Assembly (NCBI GenBank): GCA_900551105.1 | Contig: URUT01000021.1 | Span: 1-17,897, forward strand | Direction: 5' to 3' | Length of the DNA stretch: 17,897 bases | DNA from: an uncultured Mycoplasmatota bacterium | GTDB lineage: Bacteria; Bacillota_I; Bacilli_A; RF39; UBA660 | Shown here: positions 8,339-14,757 of the stretch, piece after piece | Layout of the letters: every line of letters begins with the position of its first letter | Numbering within the stretch: position 1 is the stretch's first letter | Notes under the pieces: model-generated | What the model was told of the DNA's origin: nothing | The model's database searches: none | Seen by the model: the letters and a program-made list of their open reading frames with translations, nothing else | Translations under genes and position numbers: made by a program

Positions 8339-8370
8339 GGCAAATGGGGAGTACTCATTTGCTGTTTATT
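8339..8370 (+). terminator. Hairpin terminator after the surface protein gene
   Basis: Stem GCAAATG (8340-8346) with CATTTGC (8356-8362), extendable inward by a G·T and a G-C pair, then a T-rich but broken tail (TGTTTATTT). It is moderately convincing. A hairpin downstream of a DGR variable region can also assist homing, but this one lies some 80-100 bases beyond the VR, so a terminator is the simpler reading. Some read-through into the next gene is likely, since no clear promoter lies between them. Confidence 0.6.
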
Positions 8371-8392
8371 TAATATTAATTAGGTGATGTTT

Positions 8393-9514
8393 ATGTCTAG
8401 AAATATATGTATTAAAGATGATTCTGTTGTTAATAGGAATATATGTAATTATTTGAGTCCTGATTATGTTTATATTGCTTATGATAAGAAGTATAAGCTT
8501 GGGGTTAAGATTAATGATAGAGTTTTGAAAGAGGATATTATTTTGTCAAATGGTACGGATTTTATTTATAGTACTGTTAGTGGAAGTGTCTCTGGTGCTC
8601 GTAAGATGCTGGTTGATGGTGAGGTGCTTCCAACTATTATTTTAGAAAATGATTTTGAGGAGAAAACTAAGAGTTTAAAGAGTAGTGCTAGAAATATTAG
8701 TGATATTGATTTTGAGGTTCTTAAGAATTTGGTTTATACCTATACAACTTATAGAGGACCACTTATTGGAGAGACTTTAATTATTAGTGGAATAGATGAG
8801 GATCCTTTTGAGCATTCTTATAGTCATATTATTAGTGATTATTTTATGGAATTATTAGAGTGTATTGATGCTCTTTGTAATATATTAAAAATTCATAAGT
8901 GTTTTTTTGCGATTAAGAATAATGATTCTGATAATGTTAATAAATTAGTCAATTCTATTGGGACGTATCCTAGTGTAGATTTAAAGTTAATGCCTGATGT
9001 TTATCCAATAGGAATGAAAGAAATTTTGGTTAAAGAACTTGTTAGAAGCAGTAAATTAGATAAAGGAATTATATTTTTAAATGTTCTTGATGTTTTAACT
9101 ATTTATCATGTTTTAAAGAGAAAGAAGCCAATTACGGAGAAACTAATTACGATTGGTGGTAGTGCTCTTGATAAAACTAGAGTTGTAAATACTAAAATTG
9201 GTACGTCTATAAAAGATATTATTGATAATTGTTTTAAGGTTACTAGTGATGATTATATGATAGTAACTAATGGGCTTATGAAAGGAACTGAGGTAAATAG
9301 TTTAGACATGCTAGTTACTCCTAAGCTTAGAAGCGTGTTTTTGATAAAGAAAGAGAGTGTTAGCTCTACTAAGTGTATTAATTGTGGGCTTTGTAATATT
9401 TATTGTCCTTTTGAGTGTGATCCGAAGGGTGATTATAAGATGAATAAGTGCAATAATTGTGGGCTTTGTTCTTATGTTTGTCCTGCTAAGATTAAGTTAG
9501 GAGGTAAAAGATGA
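8393..9514 (+). CDS. RnfC-like iron-sulfur protein (orphan, divergent)
   Basis: Resembles the C subunit of Rnf ion-pumping ferredoxin:NAD+ oxidoreductases. Similarities in order: an N-terminal barrel with 'STVSGSVSGARKM' and 'VLPTIILEND' (about 60-90), 'TLIISGIDEDPF' where RnfC has NGAECEPY, 'MPDVYPIGMKEILVKELV', 'IIFLNVLDVLTIYHVL', 'ITIGGSALDKTR', and two C-terminal 4Fe-4S motifs (C328, C331, C334, C338 and C353, C356, C359, C363). At 373 residues it is shorter than typical RnfC (about 440 or more). The Gly-rich GGAGFPT-type loop for NADH/FMN is not recognisable; the equivalent stretch reads 'YTTYRGPLIGE'. ATG 8393 is favoured because AGGTGA (8382-8387) lies 5 bases upstream; GTG 8384 and ATG 8387 are alternatives. 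It overlaps the RnfD-like gene by 4 bases. Its partner redox proteins are unknown. Confidence 0.75.
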   Translation: MSRNICIKDDSVVNRNICNYLSPDYVYIAYDKKYKLGVKINDRVLKEDIILSNGTDFIYSTVSGSVSGARKMLVDGEVLPTIILENDFEEKTKSLKSSARNISDIDFEVLKNLVYTYTTYRGPLIGETLIISGIDEDPFEHSYSHIISDYFMELLECIDALCNILKIHKCFFAIKNNDSDNVNKLVNSIGTYPSVDLKLMPDVYPIGMKEILVKELVRSSKLDKGIIFLNVLDVLTIYHVLKRKKPITEKLITIGGSALDKTRVVNTKIGTSIKDIIDNCFKVTSDDYMIVTNGLMKGTEVNSLDMLVTPKLRSVFLIKKESVSSTKCINCGLCNIYCPFECDPKGDYKMNKCNNCGLCSYVCPAKIKLGGKR

Positions 9515-10335
9515 GAAATTATGTTTATGATGATTTAAATATTAATAAAATATATAAGTATTTATTTATTTCTTTGATTCCACTTATAATATTTGGGGTA
9601 TATAGATTTGGGATTTTTGCTTTAGTTTTTGATATTTTAGGATTTGGAATTGGGGTTTTGGTTAATTATCTTTTTAATAGAAAAGATAATGTGATTACTA
9701 GTGATTTTTATCCTTTTTATGGGATTCTTTGTGCTAGTTTAGTTAGTGTTAAGACTAATATATTAATTTTTGGGGTTATGCTTTTGGTTTTATTTGTTTT
9801 AAATAAGAAGTTTATTGATGGAAAAGTTAATCTTGTTAGTTTGTGTATGTTATTAATTATTTTAATTTCTAGTTTTATTAGTAAGGATTATCCACTTTTA
9901 ATTAGTAGTGATAGTGCTTATTTGGATGCTACTGATTATTTTCTTGGTAAGGGTAGCGGGGGAATTAATGCAACATGCACATTACTTGTACTTATTTCGT
10001 ATGTTTATTTAAGTTTTAAAAGTTTTTATAAAAGAGAGATTCCAATTGCTGCTTATTTGACTTTTGGCGGTCTTAATTTAGTTTATTTGATTGCGAGTTC
10101 TAATTTTGATGGATTTATGAGTAGTTTTCTTGCTAATGGGATTTGTTTTATCTTTGTTTATGTAGCTACTTTAAGTAGTTTTAGTAGTTATTCTAAGAGA
10201 GGAAGAATATTGTTTGGGGTCCTTGTTGGTAGTATTACTTTTGCTTTATATTTTATAAATCCGGCTTTTAGTGCGTTAGGTGCAGTTTTTTTGACTAGTT
10301 TAACTCATAATTATTTGGATAAATTGTTAAAATAA
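9511..10335 (+). CDS. RnfD/NqrB-like integral membrane protein
   Basis: A 274-residue protein made almost wholly of hydrophobic segments (about eight to ten), starting at an ATG inside the stop of the RnfC-like gene with a strong AGGAGG at 9499-9504. The RnfC neighbour, size and topology point to the RnfD/NqrB family, supported by 'DYFLGKGSGGINATCTLLVL', which aligns by eye with the RnfD motif 'FLG…GxIGExSALALLIGG'. Known RnfD carries FMN covalently on a Thr of an S(T)GAT motif ahead of this point. I see no such motif here; the nearest is 'SAYLDATDYF'. If the family call is right, the protein probably lacks covalent flavin. A different membrane partner of the RnfC-like protein remains possible. 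Confidence 0.65.
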   Translation: MRNYVYDDLNINKIYKYLFISLIPLIIFGVYRFGIFALVFDILGFGIGVLVNYLFNRKDNVITSDFYPFYGILCASLVSVKTNILIFGVMLLVLFVLNKKFIDGKVNLVSLCMLLIILISSFISKDYPLLISSDSAYLDATDYFLGKGSGGINATCTLLVLISYVYLSFKSFYKREIPIAAYLTFGGLNLVYLIASSNFDGFMSSFLANGICFIFVYVATLSSFSSYSKRGRILFGVLVGSITFALYFINPAFSALGAVFLTSLTHNYLDKLLK

Positions 10336-10346
10336 TTAATGATTTT

Positions 10347-10369
10347 AGGCCTATTTTAGGTCTTTTTTT
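10347..10369 (+). terminator. Terminator after the RnfC/RnfD-like pair
   Basis: Six-base-pair stem AGGCCT (10347-10352) with AGGTCT (10358-10363) including one G·T pair, loop ATTTT, then a run of seven T. Short stem but good T tract and correct position, 11 bases after the gene. Confidence 0.65.
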
Positions 10370-10383
10370 GTGTTTTTTTGCAT

Positions 10384-10397
10384 AAATTTGCAAATTT
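10384..10397. promoter_or_regulatory. 14-bp perfect palindrome upstream of dnaG, possible operator
   Basis: AAATTTGCAAATTT reads the same on both strands, in the 145-base gap between the RnfD-like gene and dnaG. In such A+T-rich DNA a chance origin is quite possible. No clear -35/-10 pair for dnaG was found nearby. The rest of the gap holds only the terminator and T/A-rich sequence. Confidence 0.25.
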
Positions 10398-10480
10398 TGT
10401 AATTTTTTGCTAAAAAAATAAAGGAAATTAGGGGGTATGGGGTAATAAATTATATATAGAGGGCTTTTTTGGGTGATATT

Positions 10481-12211
10481 ATGGTAAAGATTGCAGAAAA
10501 TGATATTAATCAAATTAGAAATAATGCAAATATTGTAGATGTGATTAGTTCATATATTAATTTAGAACCAAAGGGTAAAAACTTTTTTGGGATATGTCCA
10601 TTTCATGATGATCATAATCCAAGTATGAGTGTATCACCTGATAAGCAGATTTATACTTGTTTTGTGTGTGGAGCTTCAGGTAATGTGTTTACCTTTGTTC
10701 AAAATTATGAGAATGTATCTTTTTTAGAAGCTGTTAAGATTGTTGCTGATAAAGTTGGTTATCGTTTAAATATTAATGTTTCGTCTGCGAGAACTAATCA
10801 AAAGTATTATGATATGTTAGAGCTTGCTAATAAATATTTTATTAATAATTTGAATGGTAAGGATGGCGAGGCTGCTAAGAGATATTTAATTAACGAAAGA
10901 AAGCTTGATGAAAAAGTTATTGATGAGTTTAATATTGGGCTTGCTTTAAATGATAATAATTTAACTAAGTTGTTGGTTTCTAAGGGGTATAGTGATAAGG
11001 ACATTGTTAATCTTTCTTTAGGTAATTATGGAGATAGTTTAACTGATATGTTTAGAGGTAGAATTACTTTTCCAATTTGTAATGATAAGGGAGAGGTTGT
11101 AGCGTTTTCAGCAAGAATTTATAATACAGAGTCTGATAATAAGTATTTAAATTCTAGGGAGAATGTGTTATTTAAAAAGGGACATATTTTATATAATTAC
11201 GATAAGTGTAAGGCTGAGGTTAGTAAGAAGAAGCAAGTTATTTTAGTTGAAGGACAAATGGATGCGATTAGAGTGTATTCTACGACTTTTAAGAATGTTT
11301 GTGCAACGATGGGAACTGCTTTAACTAAAGATCATATAACTCTTTTAAAAAGGCTTAATGCTAAGGTTATATTATGTATGGATAATGATAGTGCTGGTGA
11401 GAAAAGCACGATTAGTAATGGTGAAGCTTTAGTTAGTGCGGGGATTGAGGTTTTGGTTGTTAGACTTGCTGGTGCTAAGGATCCGGATTCTTACATTTTA
11501 GAGTTTGGTGCTGATAAGTTTAAGGATGCTATTAATGGAGCTGTTAGTTATTTTGATTTTAAGTTAAATGTTTTAAAGAATAAGAAAAATTTAAATAAAG
11601 ATACGGATTTGGCTGATTATATTAATGATGTTATTTTAGAGCTTAATAAGAGTGATGATGAAATACTTAAGAGTATTACGATAAATAATATTAGTAAAGA
11701 GTATGGAATAGATAAAGATTTACTAATGAATAAGTTAGTAAAGAAAGAGATTGTTCCTAAAATAGAGGTTAAGAAAGTAAGTGCGCGAAAGCTTGATAAA
11801 AATAGTAAGATATGTGAAGCGTTACTTGCAATTATGATGAGTAATAGTAAATATATTAGGCTTTATGAAAGAAGGCTTGGATATATTCCTGATAAGAAAT
11901 ATAGATTAATAGCTAATGATATTTTGGCTTATTATAAGCTTTATGGAGAGTTTAATGTAGCTGATTTTATAACGTATGTTAGTTCATTTGATTATAGTGA
12001 TTTGATATTAAAAATTATCAATAATATAAATAAAGTTATGACTGATGAGTTTGATATTTATGTTAATTATATTAAGATTTGGATTAATGAAGAAAAGATT
12101 AAAGAAATAAAAGAGGAAATAAAAAAATTAACTGATGTTAATGAAAAAGAAAGAATGAATGATTTAATTATTAAATTAAAACGTAGAGGTGAGGATAATG
12201 AAGAAGATTAA
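10481..12211 (+). CDS. dnaG: DNA primase
   Basis: Makes the RNA primers for DNA replication and works with the replicative helicase. The 576-residue protein has the N-terminal CHC2 zinc-binding domain (C39, H42, C60, C63 in 'CPFHDDH…YTCFVCG'), the primase core with 'RGRITFPICNDKGEVVAFSA' and 'KYLNSRENVLFKKG', and the Toprim domain with 'VEGQMDAI' (E257) and 'CMDNDSAGEKS' (D301, D303). A lower-similarity helicase-binding C-terminal domain follows. Length is close to B. subtilis DnaG (about 600). ATG 10481 is preferred because GGGTGA (10471-10476) precedes it closely; a TTG at 10469 would add four residues. It is followed by an overlapping rpoD, as in the conserved macromolecular synthesis operon. 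Confidence 0.97.
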   Translation: MVKIAENDINQIRNNANIVDVISSYINLEPKGKNFFGICPFHDDHNPSMSVSPDKQIYTCFVCGASGNVFTFVQNYENVSFLEAVKIVADKVGYRLNINVSSARTNQKYYDMLELANKYFINNLNGKDGEAAKRYLINERKLDEKVIDEFNIGLALNDNNLTKLLVSKGYSDKDIVNLSLGNYGDSLTDMFRGRITFPICNDKGEVVAFSARIYNTESDNKYLNSRENVLFKKGHILYNYDKCKAEVSKKKQVILVEGQMDAIRVYSTTFKNVCATMGTALTKDHITLLKRLNAKVILCMDNDSAGEKSTISNGEALVSAGIEVLVVRLAGAKDPDSYILEFGADKFKDAINGAVSYFDFKLNVLKNKKNLNKDTDLADYINDVILELNKSDDEILKSITINNISKEYGIDKDLLMNKLVKKEIVPKIEVKKVSARKLDKNSKICEALLAIMMSNSKYIRLYERRLGYIPDKKYRLIANDILAYYKLYGEFNVADFITYVSSFDYSDLILKIINNINKVMTDEFDIYVNYIKIWINEEKIKEIKEEIKKLTDVNEKERMNDLIIKLKRRGEDNEED

Positions 12212-13304
12212 GGAAGTTAAAACTTTTGATGAAAGAAAGGAAGAATTACTTGCATTAGGTAAAAAGGAAGGATTTATTACTTTTGAGCAGTTAGCTGATG
12301 CTTTAAAGGGACTTGATATTGATAGTGATGCTTTAGATGAGTTATATAATTTATTTATTGAAAATGGTATTACTGTTGTTTCTAATGAGGATAATGCTTC
12401 TAGTGGAGAAAGTAAGACAATCAAAGAAGAAGAGGTTGAATTACTTACTGATGAGGATTTAACTAAGGATATTAATATTAATGACCCAGTTAGAATGTAT
12501 TTAAAAGAGATTGGACGTATTAGTTTGCTTAGTCCTGATGAGGAAGCATCTTTATCTATCAGAGTTGCTGAAGGTGATGAGGAAGCTAAGAATATACTTG
12601 CAGAGTCTAACTTACGTTTGGTTGTTTCAATTGCTAAGAGATATGTTGGCAGAGGCTTATTATTTTTAGATTTGATTCAAGAAGGTAATATTGGCTTGAT
12701 GAAGGCTGTTGAGAAGTTTGATTATGATAAAGGATATAAGTTTAGTACTTATGCTACTTGGTGGATTAGACAAGCTATTACTAGAGCTCTTGCTGATCAA
12801 GCTAGAACTATAAGAGTACCAGTACACATGGTTGAGACAATTAATAAGATGGCTAGAATTCAAAGACAGCTTACTTTAGAGTTAAATCGTGAGCCAAGTG
12901 ATGAAGAACTTGCTAAGAAGATGGGAATTACTCCTGAAAAGGTTCGTGAAGTTATGAAGATTAGTCAGGATCCAGTAAGTTTAGAGACACCAATTGGTGA
13001 AGAAGAAGATTCTCATTTAGGTGATTTTGTGCCTGATGAAAGAAGTTTAAGTCCTGAAGAATATACAACTAATGAAATATTAAAAGAAGAAATTAAAAGC
13101 GTGCTTTCTACTTTACAACCTCGTGAACAACAAGTGTTGGAGCTTCGTTTTGGTTTAATTGATGGGACAAGTTATACTTTAGAAGAAGTTGGTAAAAGAT
13201 TTAATGTAACTCGTGAAAGAATTCGTCAAATAGAAGCAAAGGCTTTAAGAAAACTAAGACATCCATCTCGTGCTAAGAAACTTAAAGATTTTATGGTGGA
13301 TTAA
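12198..13304 (+). CDS. rpoD: Primary sigma factor RpoD/SigA
   Basis: Housekeeping sigma-70 factor that directs RNA polymerase to most promoters. The 368-residue product (B. subtilis SigA is 371) has a short region 1.1, region 1.2 'NDPVRMYLKEIGRISLLSP', region 2 with 'LRLVVSIAKRYVGRGLLFLD' and the -10-contacting 'KGYKFSTYATWWIRQAI', region 3, and region 4 with 'TLEEVGKRFNVTRERIRQIE'. ATG 12198 is preceded by AGAGGTGAGG; a GTG at 12189 would add three residues. It overlaps dnaG by 14 bases and trmK by one. The TTGATA/TATAAT promoter at 6262 fits recognition by this type of factor. Confidence 0.98.
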   Translation: MKKIKEVKTFDERKEELLALGKKEGFITFEQLADALKGLDIDSDALDELYNLFIENGITVVSNEDNASSGESKTIKEEEVELLTDEDLTKDININDPVRMYLKEIGRISLLSPDEEASLSIRVAEGDEEAKNILAESNLRLVVSIAKRYVGRGLLFLDLIQEGNIGLMKAVEKFDYDKGYKFSTYATWWIRQAITRALADQARTIRVPVHMVETINKMARIQRQLTLELNREPSDEELAKKMGITPEKVREVMKISQDPVSLETPIGEEEDSHLGDFVPDERSLSPEEYTTNEILKEEIKSVLSTLQPREQQVLELRFGLIDGTSYTLEEVGKRFNVTRERIRQIEAKALRKLRHPSRAKKLKDFMVD

Positions 13305-13963
13305 TGAAAATAAGTAATAGATTAAAAAGTATTGCTGGGCTGATTATTGATAGTGATAAGGTTGCTGATATTGGGTGTGATCATGCTTTATTAGATATTT
13401 ATTTAGTAAAGAATAAAATTTGCTCAAAGGTTCTTGCAAGTGATGTTTCAGAAAGTGCACTTGCTGGGGGAAAAAATAATATTAAAAAATATAATTTAGA
13501 AGATAATATTGAAACTAAAGTTGGTAGTGGTCTTGAGGTTATTGATGATGAGATAAACACAGTTATTCTTTCTGGGATGGGGACATCTACAATTATTAAA
13601 ATTCTTAGTAGTCCTAAGCTTAGTCAGATAAATAAATTAGTTATTCAGTCAAATAATGATTATTATTTACTTAGAAGATTTGTTATTAGTAAAGGTTATT
13701 ATATTTCTCATGAAGCAGTTATTTATGATAAGGGTAGATACTATATTAATATTGTCTTTTTAAAGGGTAAGAAAAAGTATAGTGTTAAAGAACTTATTTA
13801 TGGACCTATTTTGATGTATTCTAATAAAGATTATTTTGAGTATTTACTTAAGAAACATGAACAAATATTAGATAATATTCCTAAGTATAAAGTTATAGAT
13901 AGATTTAAGATTAAGAAGGATGTTAGTTTTTTAAAGAAACTATGTAAAAAAGATAATGTATAA
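13304..13963 (+). CDS. trmK: tRNA (adenine(22)-N(1))-methyltransferase TrmK
   Basis: SAM-dependent methyltransferase that makes m1A22 in tRNA, known from B. subtilis (YqfN). The 219-residue protein begins 'MKISNRLKSIAGLI' and has the SAM-binding motif 'KVADIGCDHALLDIYLV' at about residues 18-34, 'SDVSESALAGGKNNI' and 'TVILSGMGTSTIIKIL', all characteristic of the family. A less conserved, helical C-terminal part follows. The start overlaps the rpoD stop (TAATG) with GGTGG just upstream. The position after rpoD matches Bacillota order; the usual next gene (Nif3/YqfO type) is replaced here by a sugar transferase. Confidence 0.93.
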   Translation: MKISNRLKSIAGLIIDSDKVADIGCDHALLDIYLVKNKICSKVLASDVSESALAGGKNNIKKYNLEDNIETKVGSGLEVIDDEINTVILSGMGTSTIIKILSSPKLSQINKLVIQSNNDYYLLRRFVISKGYYISHEAVIYDKGRYYINIVFLKGKKKYSVKELIYGPILMYSNKDYFEYLLKKHEQILDNIPKYKVIDRFKIKKDVSFLKKLCKKDNV

Positions 13964-14519
13964 GTATGTTAAAAGATTTATTGATATAGTATTAGGAATA
14001 TTTATTTTATTACTTATTTGGCCGATTATTGTTGTCATTTATATTATTTTGAAAATAGATTTGGGTGGTAAGATAATATTTAAACAAGAAAGATTAGGTT
14101 TAAATATGAAGCCGTTTACAATTTATAAATTTAAGTCAATGCTTGATGATACGTCGTTAAGTCATGATGAGAGGATAACTAAGTGTTCTTTTGTAATTAG
14201 AAGATCAGGTATGGATGAACTACCTAATTTATTTAATATAATTAAAGGGGATATGTCTTTTGTGGGGCCTAGAGCTTTAATGGCGGTTGATAAGACAATG
14301 CCAAAGGAGTTTTTAAATCCTAAAAGATATACGGTTAAACCTGGAGTATTTGGTCTTGCTCAGTATCATGGCAGAAGAAATATTACAAACAGTAGGAAAC
14401 TTAAGTATGATTTAGAGTATGCTGATAGAGAATGTTTTTCACTTGATTTTAAGTTATTTTTTCTTAGTATATTTGAAGTAATTGGTGAGATGATTAGTTA
14501 TGTAAAAAAGAGCAAATGA
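13956..14519 (+). CDS. Initiating sugar-phosphate transferase (bacterial sugar transferase, PglC/WbaP core)
   Basis: Transfers a sugar-1-phosphate from a nucleotide sugar to undecaprenyl phosphate, the first step of many surface glycans. The 187-residue protein is the minimal monotopic form: 'KRFIDIVLG', one hydrophobic re-entrant helix (about 12-32), 'IFKQERLGLNMKPFTIYKFK', 'SGMDELPNLFNIIKGDMSF' followed by 'VGPRAL', and 'VKPGVFGLAQYHGR'. The family catalytic Asp-Glu pair is in 'MDELPN'. The start overlaps trmK by 8 bases. No glycosyltransferases or polymerases are nearby, so the glycan and sugar cannot be named. The stop codon lies in the loop of the terminator at 14504. Confidence 0.9.
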   Translation: MYKYVKRFIDIVLGIFILLLIWPIIVVIYIILKIDLGGKIIFKQERLGLNMKPFTIYKFKSMLDDTSLSHDERITKCSFVIRRSGMDELPNLFNIIKGDMSFVGPRALMAVDKTMPKEFLNPKRYTVKPGVFGLAQYHGRRNITNSRKLKYDLEYADRECFSLDFKLFFLSIFEVIGEMISYVKKSK

Positions 14520-14530
14520 TGCTCTTTTTT
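14504..14530. terminator. Bidirectional terminator between convergent genes
   Basis: Perfect 11-bp stem: AAAAAAGAGCA (14504-14514) and TGCTCTTTTTT (14520-14530), loop AATGA. The stem carries an A run on its left and a T run on its right, so it can work on both strands. It ends the dnaG operon on the plus strand and the small gene at 14536-14649 on the minus strand. Confidence 0.88.
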
Positions 14531-14535
14531 GATGT

Positions 14536-14649
14536 TTATTGGAATATATAATAAATGATTGTTCCTAGGACACTGCCGATCATTGCTAAAAGCATAATCC
14601 AAATTAAGATTTTAGAACCAATGCTTTTCTTTTTTGATTTATATGCCAT
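14536..14649 (-). CDS. Small single-span membrane protein, DUF4044-like (37 residues)
   Basis: Short minus-strand frame starting ATG at 14649 and ending TAA at 14538-14536. The peptide begins MAYKSKKKSIGSKI, then has one hydrophobic span (about 14-36, 'LIWIMLLAMIGSVLGTIIYY') and ends IFQ. A Lys-rich head followed by one helix with a 'W-I-M-L' start resembles the DUF4044 small proteins of Bacilli; function unknown. Evidence that it is real: a good ribosome binding site GAGAGGTGA (minus strand, plus positions 14654-14662), a TATAAT at 14677-14672, and a symmetric terminator at its 3' end. It is the only minus-strand gene in the window. Confidence 0.78.
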   Translation of the reverse strand: MAYKSKKKSIGSKILIWIMLLAMIGSVLGTIIYYIFQ

Positions 14650-14671
14650 ATTTTCACCTCTCGCTTAATTA

Positions 14672-14700
14672 ATTATACTAAAAAAATTATTAAATTAAAA
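14672..14700 (-). promoter_or_regulatory. Probable promoter of the small minus-strand gene
   Basis: Minus-strand TATAAT (plus 14672-14677), 22 bases before the start codon at 14649. The -35 at 17-base spacing reads TTTTAA (plus 14695-14700), a weak match, so only the -10 element is convincing. Confidence 0.45.
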
Positions 14701-14703
14701 GTA

Positions 14704-14732
14704 TTTATAACTTATTAAATGTATGTTATAAT
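14704..14732 (+). promoter_or_regulatory. Extended -10 promoter of the NlpC/P60 gene
   Basis: TTTATA (14704-14709), 17-base spacer, TGT then TATAAT (14724-14732, extended -10), 25 bases before ATG 14758. It diverges from the promoter of the small minus-strand gene. The whole 108-base gap between the two start codons is taken up by these signals and A/T-rich DNA. Confidence 0.7.
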
Positions 14733-14757
14733 TTTTTTGAGAAATGGGTAGTTGTTT

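Noticed and set aside
10399..10460. A sigma-A promoter for dnaG (TATATA near 10451 or TAATTT near 10400)
   Set aside because: No acceptable -35 element at 16-18 bases from either -10-like sequence.
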